The notes beneath the pieces are model-generated. The model saw only the letters and a program-made list of their open reading frames with translations. It was not told the DNA's origin and searched no databases. Positions 56,061-64,000 of a DNA stretch of 64,000 nt are shown piece after piece. Source of the DNA: Cellulomonas fimi ATCC 484 (lineage in GTDB: Bacteria > Actinomycetota > Actinomycetes > Actinomycetales > Cellulomonadaceae); the NCBI RefSeq assembly GCF_000212695.1, contig NC_015514.1, forward strand, positions 4,154,001 through 4,218,000. Direction: 5' to 3'. A program made the translations under genes and the position numbers. Within the stretch, counting starts at the first letter, position 1; every line of letters starts with the position of its first letter.

Positions 56061-57098
56061 TCAGCGCTTCTCGACGAGGTACAGGTGCTCGTGCACGGGC
56101 CCGTCACGGCCGCCGTTCGACCGGAACCGCCCGCGCGGGCGCTCCAGCCGGGTCACGCGCCCGTGCTCGTCGAGCGTCTCCCGGACCCGGTCCGGCGGGA
56201 CCACCCCGTCCTCGCTGTAGGAGACGACGACGAGCGGCACCTCGAGCCGCTTCACCGTGTCGCTCAGCGCCTGCCGCGCGCGCCGGTAGGAGCAGAAGTC
56301 GGAGCGCGCGTCGGACCAGTCGCGCAGGCCGCCGAGGCCGGCGGGCTCCGGGTCGTCCTCGCGCGCGATCGTCTCCGGGATGTGGAACACGCCCGCGTAC
56401 TGGCGCTTCGTGTACGGCGGGTCCAGGTAGACGACGTCCGCCTCGATCGTCGCGGCCAGGTCCTCGACCGCCCCCTGCGCGACGCGGTGCCCCGCACCCG
56501 GACCGCGGTCGGGCGCCCGCGGTGTCGGCGTGAACGTGAGCCTGCCCGCCGCGGCCGGGTTGAGGTCGGCCCGGTAGAAGCCGTACGTGCCGGCGACGTT
56601 CGCGACCGTGTTCACCGCGCGGACGAGGTCGTGCAGCAGCAGGTCGACGGCCGCGTCGGGCATCCCGGCGGCCCGCCACTCGCGCAGCGTGCGACGGGCG
56701 GCGTCGATCCGGCCCGCGTTCTCGGGCGTGAAGTACCGGCGCGGGCGTGACCCGTTGGCGGGCGTGCCGGCCATGCCGTACTCGCGGGCGAACAGGCCGT
56801 CCTCGGGGGGCAGCGCGTCGAGCGCCGCGAGCGCGTCCGCGTACGTGCCGACCGGCGCGAAGCCGACCTCGTCGTCGAACGTCGCGTCGACCAGCAGCCG
56901 GGCGCGCGCGTGCAGCGTCGGGAACCGCAGCAGGTCCGCGGCGAGCACGCGGTAGCCGCGGTCGGCGAGCTCGCGCGAGACGGCGGCCGTGCCGCACATG
57001 GGGTCCGCGACCGTCGCACCGGCGGGCACGCGCGTCGCGATCGCGTCGACGACCCAGCCCGCGAGCCTGGCCTTGTTGCCGAGGTACCGGTACGCCAC
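56061..57098 (-). CDS. Adenine-specific DNA methyltransferase, D12/Dam class
   Basis: A 345-aa N6-adenine methyltransferase: MAYRYLGNKARLAGWV at the start, VADPMCGTAAVSREL (motif I), VVYLDPPYTKRQYAG (motif IV) and FCSYRRARQALSDTV. This is the alpha-class order of Dam/D12 enzymes, and it lacks a cognate restriction gene nearby. GGGAGG precedes GTG 57098, and a 13-bp hairpin abuts that ribosome site. Convergent with the beta-class methyltransferase gene, 18 bp apart. Confidence 0.9.
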   Translation of the reverse strand: MAYRYLGNKARLAGWVVDAIATRVPAGATVADPMCGTAAVSRELADRGYRVLAADLLRFPTLHARARLLVDATFDDEVGFAPVGTYADALAALDALPPEDGLFAREYGMAGTPANGSRPRRYFTPENAGRIDAARRTLREWRAAGMPDAAVDLLLHDLVRAVNTVANVAGTYGFYRADLNPAAAGRLTFTPTPRAPDRGPGAGHRVAQGAVEDLAATIEADVVYLDPPYTKRQYAGVFHIPETIAREDDPEPAGLGGLRDWSDARSDFCSYRRARQALSDTVKRLEVPLVVVSYSEDGVVPPDRVRETLDEHGRVTRLERPRGRFRSNGGRDGPVHEHLYLVEKR

Positions 57099-57107
57099 CG
57101 CACCTCC

Positions 57108-57140
57108 CGTCCTGCGGCCGACAGGTCCGGCCGCAGGACG
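57108..57140 (-). promoter_or_regulatory. Perfect 13-bp hairpin in the leader of the D12 methyltransferase gene
   Basis: CGTCCTGCGGCCG (57108-57120) pairs with CGGCCGCAGGACG (57128-57140) over 7 nt. Its 3' arm on the mRNA runs directly into the GGGAGG ribosome site, so folding could affect translation. Confidence 0.6.
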
Positions 57141-57150
57141 ATTGTGCCGT

Positions 57151-57180
57151 CACCCTCCGTCACCCTCCGTCACCCTCCGT
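57151..57180. repeat. 10-bp tandem repeat, three perfect copies
   Basis: CACCCTCCGT three times in a row, between the divergent methyltransferase and AIM24 genes. The rest of this 309-bp gap holds the hairpin at 57108-57140 and a TAGGCT promoter element, and no gene. Confidence 0.9.
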
Positions 57181-57321
57181 CGACCTCCGCGGAGACCGCG
57201 CGCAGCGCACGAACGACGTGCGCACCGACGGCGTGCCCGTCCGGGGCACCGGCGCACACGCGATCGGGCGAATCACCCACCCGCACCCCGGATCGTGCAC
57301 CGCGGCGCCCCGCCGCACCGT

Positions 57322-57327
57322 TAGGCT
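57322..57327 (+). promoter_or_regulatory. Putative -10 of the AIM24 operon
   Basis: TAGGCT, about 80 nt before the first AIM24 start, giving a ~70-nt leader. Confidence 0.45.
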
Positions 57328-57407
57328 CCCGGCGACCGGACGCCGCGGCCCAGGGCCGCACCAGGCGTCACCGGGGCCCGTCGGGCCTGACACCACAAAG
57401 GGGAGCC

Positions 57408-58025
57408 GTGGCCGTCCTCACCGCGGACAAGAAGGTCCTGCACGCCGACCTGCAGGGCGACTCGCTCCGGGCCGCGTCCGGCTCGATGGTCGCCTACACC
57501 GGCAAGGTCGAGTTCAAGTCCGCCGGCATGGGCGGCGGCGGCGGGCTCCGCGCCGCGCTCAAGCAGCGGGTCGCGGGCGAGTCGATCTCGCTCATGACGT
57601 GCTCCGGCGCCGGGCGCGTCTACCTCGCGCAGGACGCGATGGACGTCACCGTCGTGCACCTCCAGAACGACCGGCTCACCGTCGAGTCCGACCACATCCT
57701 CGCCGTCACCGACGGGCTCCAGCTCGACGTGCAGTTCTCCGGCCTGCGCGGCATGACGTCCGGCCAGGGCCTGGCGACCACCACCGTCACCGGCACCGGC
57801 CAGTGCGCGATCATCTCCGACGGCCCGCTGATCGCGCTCGCCGTGAACCCGGGCGAGCCGCTCGTCGTCGACCCCGACGTCTACGTCGCCGGCACCGGCC
57901 AGACGCAGATGAGCCTCGTGTCCGGCGTGTCCTGGCGGTCGCTCGTCGGCGAGGACGGCGGCGAGCCGTTCTCCCTGCGCTTCGAGGGCCAGGGCACCGT
58001 CTACATCCAGCCGGCCGAGCGCTGA
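57408..58025 (+). CDS. AIM24-family protein (first of three)
   Basis: A 205-aa protein with the AIM24 (TRAP-like β-barrel) pattern: GSMVAYTGKVEF at the N-terminus, LTVESDHILAVTDGL in the middle, FEGQGTVYIQPAE at the end. AIM24 relatives occur in bacteria near stress and tellurium-resistance genes; the molecular role is unknown. AAAGGGGAG precedes GTG 57408. Co-transcribed with two paralogues, 11 bp and then a one-base overlap apart. Confidence 0.85.
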   Translation: MAVLTADKKVLHADLQGDSLRAASGSMVAYTGKVEFKSAGMGGGGGLRAALKQRVAGESISLMTCSGAGRVYLAQDAMDVTVVHLQNDRLTVESDHILAVTDGLQLDVQFSGLRGMTSGQGLATTTVTGTGQCAIISDGPLIALAVNPGEPLVVDPDVYVAGTGQTQMSLVSGVSWRSLVGEDGGEPFSLRFEGQGTVYIQPAER

Positions 58026-58036
58026 GGGGCACCGGA

Positions 58037-58678
58037 ATGCCGTTCGAGAAGGTCAACAGCAAGGTCGTCCGCATCCCCGTCACGCCGCAGAACGCCGTCC
58101 TCGCACGGCGCGGCGCGATGCTCGGGTACAGCGGCCAGGTCGCGTTCCGCCCCATCTCCGGGCAGGGCCACGGCGTCGGCGGCATGGTCGGCGCCGCGAT
58201 GTCCGGCGAGTCCAACCCGATGATGGCGACCGAGGGCAACGGGTCCGTGCTCTACGGGTTCCGGGGGCTGCACGTCACCGTCATCGACCTCACGGGCGAC
58301 TCGCTCACCGTCGAGGCCGACCGCGTCCTCGCGCACGACGCGCACCTGCAGACGTCCGTGGAGTTCATCGGCCAGGGCGGCGTCCGCTCCGCCGTCCGCG
58401 GCGCGATGACCGGGCAGGGCCTGTTCACCACCCGCATCTCCGGCCAGGGGTCCGTGGCCGTGCTCTCGCACGGCGGCACGTTCCCGCTGCAGCTCAACGG
58501 CGACACCGTCGGCGTCGACCCGCAGGCCTACGTCGGGCACACCGGCGCGCTCAACGTCGACCTCAAGGCCTCCGTCGGGCTGCGCGACCTCGTCGGACGC
58601 GGCTCCGGCGAGGCGTTCCAGCTCCACGTGTCCGGCCACGGCACGGTGTACGTCCAGGCCTCGGAGGAGAAGTTCTGA
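58037..58678 (+). CDS. AIM24-family protein (second of three)
   Basis: A 213-aa paralogue of its neighbours: GAMLGYSGQVAFRPISG, LTVEADRVLAHDAHL, FQLHVSGHGTVYVQASEEKF. Rich in Gly and β-strands; no signal peptide or membrane helix. Eleven bases separate it from the first gene, and its TGA overlaps the next ATG (TGATG). Confidence 0.85.
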   Translation: MPFEKVNSKVVRIPVTPQNAVLARRGAMLGYSGQVAFRPISGQGHGVGGMVGAAMSGESNPMMATEGNGSVLYGFRGLHVTVIDLTGDSLTVEADRVLAHDAHLQTSVEFIGQGGVRSAVRGAMTGQGLFTTRISGQGSVAVLSHGGTFPLQLNGDTVGVDPQAYVGHTGALNVDLKASVGLRDLVGRGSGEAFQLHVSGHGTVYVQASEEKF

Positions 58679-59433
58679 TGATCAGCGGCATCGACACCAC
58701 GATCCTCGACGCGCGCACCCTGCCGGTGAACGACAACGTCAACCCGTACGCGTTCTCGATCGACCTCAACGGCGAGTGGTTCACGTCCAAGGGCGCGATG
58801 ATCGCGTACTACGGGAACATCGACTTCTCCGGCGTCAGCGCGTACGCGTCGCGTGCCGCCTGGGTCGCCGCCCGGTTCTCCTCGCCCCTGTACGCGCAGG
58901 ACTGGGTCGTCGCGTCCGGCCACGGCAAGCTCGTCATCGGCGACCGTGGCAACGACATCAACTCGTACGACCTCGAGGCCGGCAACCTCACGATCAAGCA
59001 GACCAACCTGCTCGCGTTCGAGACCGGCCTCGAGCTCAAGCAGTCGATCGTCCCCGGCTTCGTGACGCTCATCGGCACCGGCAAGTTCCTGGCCTCGTCC
59101 AACGGGCCGGTGATCTTCGTCGAGCCGCCGTTCCGGGCCGACCCCGAGGCGCTGCTCGGCTGGGCCGACTGCCCGTCGCCCAGCCACCACTACGACTACA
59201 ACTGGATGGCGCAGTCGCTCGTCGCCGGCATCCAGGGCATGTTCGGCCGCCAGTCCGGCGAGGAGCGCCAGTTCGACTTCACCGGCGCCGGCACCGTCCT
59301 GCTCCAGTCGTCCGAGGTGCAGCGGCACGACCCGGCCCTCGTCCGCATGATCGAGGCGCAGACGCAGATGCTCGACAACCGCTCCGCCGGCCAGCTCGGC
59401 CAGCGCCTGGTCGCCCGCTCGCAGCAGCCCTGA
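58678..59433 (+). CDS. AIM24-family protein (third of three)
   Basis: A 251-aa member, the most divergent: LNGEWFTSKGAMIAYYGNIDFSG, LTIKQTNLLAFETGLELKQSI, FDFTGAGTVLLQSSEVQ, then a ~25-residue C-terminal extension (RMIEAQTQMLDNRSAGQLGQRLVARSQQP). GGAGGAG lies in the end of the second gene. The three proteins may form a hetero-oligomer (inference from coupling). Confidence 0.85.
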   Translation: MISGIDTTILDARTLPVNDNVNPYAFSIDLNGEWFTSKGAMIAYYGNIDFSGVSAYASRAAWVAARFSSPLYAQDWVVASGHGKLVIGDRGNDINSYDLEAGNLTIKQTNLLAFETGLELKQSIVPGFVTLIGTGKFLASSNGPVIFVEPPFRADPEALLGWADCPSPSHHYDYNWMAQSLVAGIQGMFGRQSGEERQFDFTGAGTVLLQSSEVQRHDPALVRMIEAQTQMLDNRSAGQLGQRLVARSQQP

Positions 59434-59503
59434 CCGCCCGCCGGCGGCGTGGCGGGGACCTCCCGCACGCCGCCGGCTGCGGCGACCTCCGACCTCGGCC
59501 GGC

Positions 59504-60283
59504 TCACAGCCGGACGGTGGCCGCTCCCGTGCTGCCATCCGCGAAGGTGAGCTCGAGGTCGACGCCACGGGTGCTCGCGTCCAACAGCTCGTCACCGGGA
59601 TACCACAGGACGAACCGGCCGTCGCCGACCGTCGCGGTCACGACACCGACCGTCGGGCTGACGAGCCGGACCGCCGCGACCTCGTCGCCCGCGATCCCGG
59701 CGACCAGCGACAGCTCGCCCGCCGACGTCGCGCCGACGCCGAGATCGGTGGCCGTCACCTCGCGCGGCCCGGGTGACGCGACGAGCGCCGTGCCGACCGA
59801 CCCGAGCATGGTGTCGAACAGCCCGGCAGACCCGTCGTCGACGCACAGGCCCGAGAATCCCCCGTCCCCCGCGAGGACCACGGTCGTCCACGTGCCGCGC
59901 TGCTCGGCGACGGCGACCCGGGCGGAGTCGAGCGCGGCGTCGTCGTCCGCCGCGTCCCGCAGGCGGTCGCGGCACGCCTCGCCTGCGTCCGCGCGCTGCA
60001 CCCCGGTCGCGACCGTGGCCTGCGGCGTCCAGGTCGCGTAGGCGGTGTCCCCACCCGTGAGCGGCGGCGCGAGGACACCGCCGACGGCGAGCGCCGCGAT
60101 CCCACCGGCCGCGACCGCGACGCGTCGGAGTCGGTGGGACCGGGTGGGCACGGGCGCGGGAGCCGGGGGGTCGGCGCGCAGGATGCGCTCGACGGCCGCG
60201 CGGGCGCGTGGCGAGCGGGGGTCCGGGTGCGGGTCCGCCACGTCCAGGTCGTGGAGCAGCGTGAGGTGGTCGTGGTGCGTCAT
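59504..60283 (-). CDS. Membrane protein, probable anti-sigma partner of the ECF sigma factor
   Basis: A 259-aa protein. A ~50-residue cytoplasmic part (THHDHLTLLHDLDVADPHPDPRSPRARAAVERIL) is followed by one membrane helix (~54-72) and an external domain with two Cys in the middle. There is no HxxxCxxC zinc motif. ATG overlaps the sigma gene stop (60280-60283), the usual sigma/anti-sigma order, so an anti-sigma or sensor role is inferred from context only. Confidence 0.65.
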   Translation of the reverse strand: MTHHDHLTLLHDLDVADPHPDPRSPRARAAVERILRADPPAPAPVPTRSHRLRRVAVAAGGIAALAVGGVLAPPLTGGDTAYATWTPQATVATGVQRADAGEACRDRLRDAADDDAALDSARVAVAEQRGTWTTVVLAGDGGFSGLCVDDGSAGLFDTMLGSVGTALVASPGPREVTATDLGVGATSAGELSLVAGIAGDEVAAVRLVSPTVGVVTATVGDGRFVLWYPGDELLDASTRGVDLELTFADGSTGAATVRL

Positions 60284-60840
60284 CGGGTCGAGGTCCTTTC
60301 CGGTGCCCGGGCCGGTGCTCCGGTCGCAGGGAGGTGTCCGAGGTGTGCGCGCAGCGCGCGTCGTGCGCGGCTGAGACGGAGCCGGTACGCGACGGGCGAG
60401 ATCCCGAGGACCTGTGCGGCGTGCGGGGCGTCGACCCCGTCGAGGACCGCGAGCGCGAGCGCCTCCTGGTGCGTGGGCGAGAGCAGCCGCCACGCACGGG
60501 CCAGGTCCACCCGCCGCGCGACGAGATCGGCGTCGTCGTCGGGCCCGCGCGGCACGGCCGCCTCGTGCGCGACACGGACAGCGAGCGCCTCGCGGCGTTG
60601 GTCGCCGCGGCGTCGGTTGAGCATCACGTGCCGGGCGATGCCGAACAGCCACGCCCGCGCGTCGTCGGCCGCGGCCGGGACCTCGTCGAGCCGGCGCCAC
60701 GCCACGAGGAACGTGTCCTCCGCGACGTCCTCGCCGTGGTCCGGCCCGGCGCGGCGCTGAGCGAACCGCACGACGTCGGCGTACGCCTGCTCGTAGAGCG
60801 CGACGAACGTCGTGCGGGCCTCCGGTGGGTCGTCCTTCAT
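60280..60840 (-). CDS. ECF RNA polymerase sigma factor
   Basis: A 186-aa sigma-70 of the ECF type: region 2 in FVALYEQAYADVVRFAQRRAGPDHGEDVAEDTFLVAWRRLDEVP, region 4 in LARAWRLLSPTHQEALALAVLDGVDAPHAAQVLGISPVAYRLRLSRARRALR. AGGAGCC precedes ATG 60840. It is coupled to the membrane protein gene downstream. Upstream 140 bp are shared with the divergent LacI gene. Confidence 0.93.
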   Translation of the reverse strand: MKDDPPEARTTFVALYEQAYADVVRFAQRRAGPDHGEDVAEDTFLVAWRRLDEVPAAADDARAWLFGIARHVMLNRRRGDQRREALAVRVAHEAAVPRGPDDDADLVARRVDLARAWRLLSPTHQEALALAVLDGVDAPHAAQVLGISPVAYRLRLSRARRALRAHLGHLPATGAPARAPERTSTR

Positions 60841-60939
60841 ACCCGGCTCCTGTCCGGCACGTGCTCGAGTGTGTCGCACCTGGACGGCGGACCGGCGACG
60901 CTCCTCGGGGAGCGGCCACCACGGCACTGGACACGCGAC

Positions 60940-60945
60940 TAGGGT
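60940..60945 (+). promoter_or_regulatory. Putative -10 of the LacI-type gene
   Basis: TAGGGT, ~38 nt before GTG 60984, with GGAGGAG in the leader. Confidence 0.4.
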
Positions 60946-60983
60946 GGGCGCGCAGTCGTGCGGGCGTCGGGGAGGAGAGCACC

Positions 60984-61970
60984 GTGGCGCGGGTGACCAG
61001 TGCGGACGTCGCGCGGGAGAGCGGCGTCTCGCGGACGACCGTGTCGTACGTGCTCAACGCCAAGGACGGCGTCGTCATCACCGACGCGACCCGGCAGCGC
61101 GTGCTCGACGCCGCCGCCCGGCTCGGGTACACCCCCTCCGCCGCGGCCCGGACCCTGCGCTCCGGCCGGAGCGACCTCGTCCTGTGCGTGCTGCCCGACT
61201 GGACCGTCGGCCCCGTGATCGACACGCTCATCGACCACCTCACGACCGCGCTCGCCGAGCACGGGCTGTCCGTGCTGGTGCACAGCGGGCGCGGCAAGGG
61301 ATCGCTGGCCGACCTCTGGCGCGCGGTCACGCCGTGCGCGGTCCTGGGCCTGGCGCCCTTCGACGAGGCCGACACGCACGCGATGCGGCAGGCCGGCATC
61401 CCGGTCGTGGGCACCGCTCTCGACGAGGACCCGCACCCCGAGATCTTCTCCGTCCCGCAGGCCGACATCGGCGGGCTGCAGGTCGAGCACCTGGCCGAGC
61501 GCGGGCACCGGGTCCTCGCGTACGCCGCACCGAGCGACGACCGCCTCGCCGCGTTCGCGGACCGCCGCCTCGCGGGTGCGCGGGCGGTGTGCGAGCGGCT
61601 GGGCCTGCCGGAGCCCCGGGTCGCGCCCGTGGACCTCGACGTCGCGTCCGCCGTGGCGGCGGTCCGCCAGTGGCGTTCGGGCGACGACCCCGTCACGGCC
61701 GTGGCGGCCTACAACGACGAGGTCGCGCTGGCCGTCCTCGCGGGGCTGCGCGCGGAGGGCCTGCGCGTCCCCGACGACGTCGCCGTCATCGGCGTCGACG
61801 ACATCTCCGCCGCGCGCCTCGCCGCTCCGGCGCTCACGACCGTCTGGCAGGCGATCGACGCGCAGGCGTCCTACCTCGCGGCGTCGGTGCTCACGGCGCT
61901 GGGCCTGGCCCACGACCCCCCGCAGCGCACGAGCGACGTCTTCCACGTCGTCCAGCGCGAGTCGACCTGA
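60984..61970 (+). CDS. LacI-family transcriptional regulator
   Basis: A 328-aa regulator. The HTH and hinge (VTSADVARESGVSRTTVSYVLNAKDGVVITDATRQRVLDAAARLGYTPSAAARTLRSGRS) lead into a periplasmic-binding-protein-like sensor domain with AYNDEVALAVLAGLR and DDVAVIGVDDISAARLAAP. Effector unknown. It is convergent with the glucanase gene. LacI members such as CelR control polysaccharide use in related genera, but no CelR-like site lies in its own leader. Confidence 0.93.
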   Translation: MARVTSADVARESGVSRTTVSYVLNAKDGVVITDATRQRVLDAAARLGYTPSAAARTLRSGRSDLVLCVLPDWTVGPVIDTLIDHLTTALAEHGLSVLVHSGRGKGSLADLWRAVTPCAVLGLAPFDEADTHAMRQAGIPVVGTALDEDPHPEIFSVPQADIGGLQVEHLAERGHRVLAYAAPSDDRLAAFADRRLAGARAVCERLGLPEPRVAPVDLDVASAVAAVRQWRSGDDPVTAVAAYNDEVALAVLAGLRAEGLRVPDDVAVIGVDDISAARLAAPALTTVWQAIDAQASYLAASVLTALGLAHDPPQRTSDVFHVVQREST

Positions 61971-62107
61971 CGCCGACCTCCGTCGTCGGCCGGCGCCGAC
62001 AGCGGCTCCCTCCCTTCCCCCGTCGACGACGTGACCGCCGACCGGTCCCGGACGCCGGGACGGCCGTCAGGCGGGTCGCGGCGGCGCGCGGCCGCACCGT
62101 GACGACG

Positions 62108-62147
62108 AGGGCGCACCCGCCGGTGTGGAGCCCGGCGGGTGCGCCCT
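62108..62147. terminator. Strong bidirectional terminator
   Basis: A perfect 16-bp stem, with core GCGCACCCGCCGG (62111-62123) and CCGGCGGGTGCGC (62132-62144) extended by AGG/CCT, and an 8-nt loop. It lies between the convergent LacI and GH81 genes. Confidence 0.85.
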
Positions 62148-62183
62148 GCGGGTGCGGCCGCCTGGAGGCGGTCGCGGGGCGGT

Positions 62184-64000
62184 CTACTGGAAGGTGAGCC
62201 AGTTGACGTTGACGAAGTCGGCCGGCTGGCCGGACTCGAACGTCAGGTAGACCGTGTGGGTGCCCGTCACGCCCGTGATGTTGGTCGGGACGGTGCGCCA
62301 CGTCTGCCAGCCGCCGGTGTTGGCGATCGCGAAGCTGCCGACGGGGGCGGCCGTGAGGCTGTCGAGCCGCACCACGACGAGACCGCTGGCCCCGTTGCCG
62401 ACACCGGAGGCGACCCGCGCGCTGAACTGGGTGCGCGGGGTGCTGCCGAAGGCGACGCCGTCGAACCGGAGGTGGTCGCCGTTGGCGATCCACGCGACGT
62501 TCTGCCCGCCGTCGACGTCCTGCGTGGTCTCGACGGCCACCCCGGACATCCCGCTGTAGGCCTCGGCCTGGATGCGCGACGTCGCGTCCACGCCGGTCGA
62601 GCCGGCCGACGTGGTGACGCTGACGGCGCCGGAGGTGCCGGACCGGTTGCCGGCCGCGTCGTAGGCGCGCACCGCGAACGTGTACGCGGTCGACGGGGAC
62701 AGCCCGGTGGCCGTGTAGGTCCGGCTGCTCGTGGTCCCGACGACGGTGCCGTTGCGCAGCACCTCGTAGCCGGTGACGCCGACGTTGTCCGTCGACGCGT
62801 TCCACGCGAGCGTCGTCGCGGACGACGTGGTGCCCGACGCGGCGAGCCCGGACGGCGTGGACGGTGCCGTGGCGTCACCGGCCCCGGCGGTGGTCGTCAC
62901 GGAGACGGACCCCGAGGTGCCGGACCGGTTGCCGGCCGCGTCGTACGCCCGGACGGCGAACGTGTACGCGGTCGACGGCGAGAGCCCGGTCGCGGTGTAG
63001 GTCGTGCCGGTCGCGGTGCCGACGACGGTCCCGTTGCGGAGCACCTCGTACCCGGTGACGCCGACGTTGTCGGTCGAGGCCGACCACGAGAGCGACGTCG
63101 CGGTCGACGTCGTCCCGGACGCGGCCAGGCCCGCCGGGGTCGACGGCGCGCTGGTGTCGCCTCCGCCGGTGCCACCCGTCGAGCTCGCGACGGAACGCGC
63201 CGGCACCTGGAGCGTGACCCCGTTGGAGAACGTCACGGTCGTCGCCGTGCCGCTCATGTTGGCGGCCTGGTAGGTCCGCACGCCGTTCTTGACGAACACC
63301 GCGTGCAGCGGGGTGTTCGCGGTGACGGTGCGGTCGACGGTCCCGAGGCCGGACAGGTTCTTCAGCCAGTAGAACGTGTGGGCCCGGGACTCGCCCTCCT
63401 CGACGGCGTACGAGCCGGCCTGCGCGCGGAACTGCGACAGGGCAGTCGGGGCATCGGCGAGGGCCTGGAACTCCCAGAGGATGTCCTGCCAGACGGTGGC
63501 CGGGCCGCCGTTGTTGCGTTCGAGCTCGGTGAGGTTGCGGCCGATGTACGCGGGGTCGTAGCCGAGGTACAGGTGGCCCGCGGTGCTGGGCAGCAGGTTG
63601 ATGCCCTGGATCATCTCGGGCTCGGCGCTGAACCAGGTGGCGTAGGCGCCGCCGTCGCCCCACACCATGCCGACCGTGGAGTGGCCGAACGCGGCGGGGA
63701 ACGCCTCGTCGTCGGTGTCGAACCAGTAGTTCTCGATGGCCGACGCCTGCGTCGTGTACAGGTAGATGCCCAGGTCGCGGACCGTCTTGTCGCCCGTGGC
63801 CTGACCCCACTGGATCAGCCCGCTGGCGAAGTTCATGCCCTCGGACGACGACTCCTGGTTGTTGCCCGCGCCGAACGCACCGTGCCCGGAGGCCCAGTCG
63901 TGGCCGGCGTAGATGTCGAAGTCACGCAGGAACGGGAACCGGGTGTCGGTGCGGTCCCAGTTCGCCGCGTCCTTGATGACGGTGTCGACCATGCCGCCGT
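62184..64000 (-). CDS. GH81 endo-1,3-beta-glucanase with two FN3 domains and CBM6 (5' end outside window)
   Basis: The open frame runs past the window edge; ~605 C-terminal residues are seen. Counting from the first Met (63992), FDIYAGHDWASG and NNQESSSEGMN (Glu47, Glu51) are the GH81 catalytic blocks. Two nearly identical fibronectin III modules follow (~280-370, ~373-462), then a CBM6-like module (IQAEAYSGMSGV … WLTFQ). GH81 enzymes cut β-1,3-glucans such as fungal wall glucan and curdlan. The signal peptide would lie upstream, out of view. Confidence 0.93.
   Translation of the reverse strand, partial: GGMVDTVIKDAANWDRTDTRFPFLRDFDIYAGHDWASGHGAFGAGNNQESSSEGMNFASGLIQWGQATGDKTVRDLGIYLYTTQASAIENYWFDTDDEAFPAAFGHSTVGMVWGDGGAYATWFSAEPEMIQGINLLPSTAGHLYLGYDPAYIGRNLTELERNNGGPATVWQDILWEFQALADAPTALSQFRAQAGSYAVEEGESRAHTFYWLKNLSGLGTVDRTVTANTPLHAVFVKNGVRTYQAANMSGTATTVTFSNGVTLQVPARSVASSTGGTGGGDTSAPSTPAGLAASGTTSTATSLSWSASTDNVGVTGYEVLRNGTVVGTATGTTYTATGLSPSTAYTFAVRAYDAAGNRSGTSGSVSVTTTAGAGDATAPSTPSGLAASGTTSSATTLAWNASTDNVGVTGYEVLRNGTVVGTTSSRTYTATGLSPSTAYTFAVRAYDAAGNRSGTSGAVSVTTSAGSTGVDATSRIQAEAYSGMSGVAVETTQDVDGGQNVAWIANGDHLRFDGVAFGSTPRTQFSARVASGVGNGASGLVVVRLDSLTAAPVGSFAIANTGGWQTWRTVPTNITGVTGTHTVYLTFESGQPADFVNVNWLTFQ

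Overview
The window is about 75% G+C and codes densely, with many GTG starts, 4-bp ATGA/GTGA gene overlaps and strong AGGAGG ribosome sites. This points to a high-GC actinomycete. A C-terminal GH81 glucanase with FN3 and CBM6 modules, a LAXTG-type cell-wall anchor, and a near-perfect copy of the cellulose-regulator palindrome TGGGAGCGCTCCCA suggest a Cellulomonas-like soil bacterium (inference). No rRNA, tRNA, CRISPR array, insertion sequence or prophage was recognised.

Layout. 1-7.5 kb: the 3' part of an HrpA-type RNA helicase; a DrrAB-like ABC exporter divergent from a TetR regulator with a very long coiled coil, with a perfect 19-bp operator between them; 3-methyladenine glycosylase; a small unknown gene. 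7.7-12.6 kb: methionine block, with a SAM riboswitch, a possible 24-codon upstream ORF, metF, metE and a PatB/MalY-type C-S lyase. 12.6-14.3 kb: a structured regulatory region, a 47-aa zinc-ribbon protein, a NUDIX hydrolase and a 77-aa LuxR-type HTH protein. 14.3-19.3 kb: glycine cleavage operon gcvP-gcvT-gcvH behind a tandem glycine riboswitch. 19.4-29 kb: molybdenum cofactor genes (mog-moaE-moaA on +; moeB, moeA, moaC, mobA, DUF6457, moaD on -), interrupted by a GNAT acetyltransferase and a DevS/DosS-like GAF histidine kinase. 29-36 kb: zinc-ribbon protein, aminotransferase, CorA, LMW phosphatase, DUF1905 and a large wall-anchored secreted protein. 36-39.8 kb: PadR plus an ABC-2 exporter, then map with an unusual structured leader. 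40-47 kb: a CHAT-protease/STAND-NTPase protein with a divergent 55-aa gene, VanZ-like protein, dehalogenase-like hydrolase and HxlR regulator. 47-54 kb: YqeY, small alarmone synthetase, class II aldolase, nirBD and an SQR-like flavoprotein. 54.5-57.1 kb: deoxyribosyltransferase-like protein and two DNA methyltransferases. 57.4-59.4 kb: three tandem AIM24-family genes. 59.5-64 kb: ECF sigma and likely anti-sigma, LacI regulator, GH81 glucanase (runs off the window).

Connecting threads. The kinase at 22.7-24.4 kb resembles mycobacterial DevS, including the GAF histidine that binds haem there. Sites resembling the DevR/DosR box GGGACNNNNGTCCC lie in several intergenic regions. Two are perfect (14228-14241, 49207-49220). 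Two (GNAT gene, class II aldolase gene) sit 23-24 nt upstream of a -10 hexamer, which centres them near -43. This suggests an oxygen/NO/redox-responsive regulon that includes nitrite reductase and other genes here. The degenerate form of the motif is expected often by chance at this G+C, so the weaker sites are tentative.

A second thread is leaderless transcription: more than ten genes have an NANNNT hexamer ending 6-8 nt before the start codon, and several of these have no usable ribosome site. The most novel-looking local signals are a 12-codon ORF plus predicted three-way-junction RNA in front of map, the CHAT/STAND locus, the coiled-coil TetR, and the riboswitch-uORF-metF arrangement.
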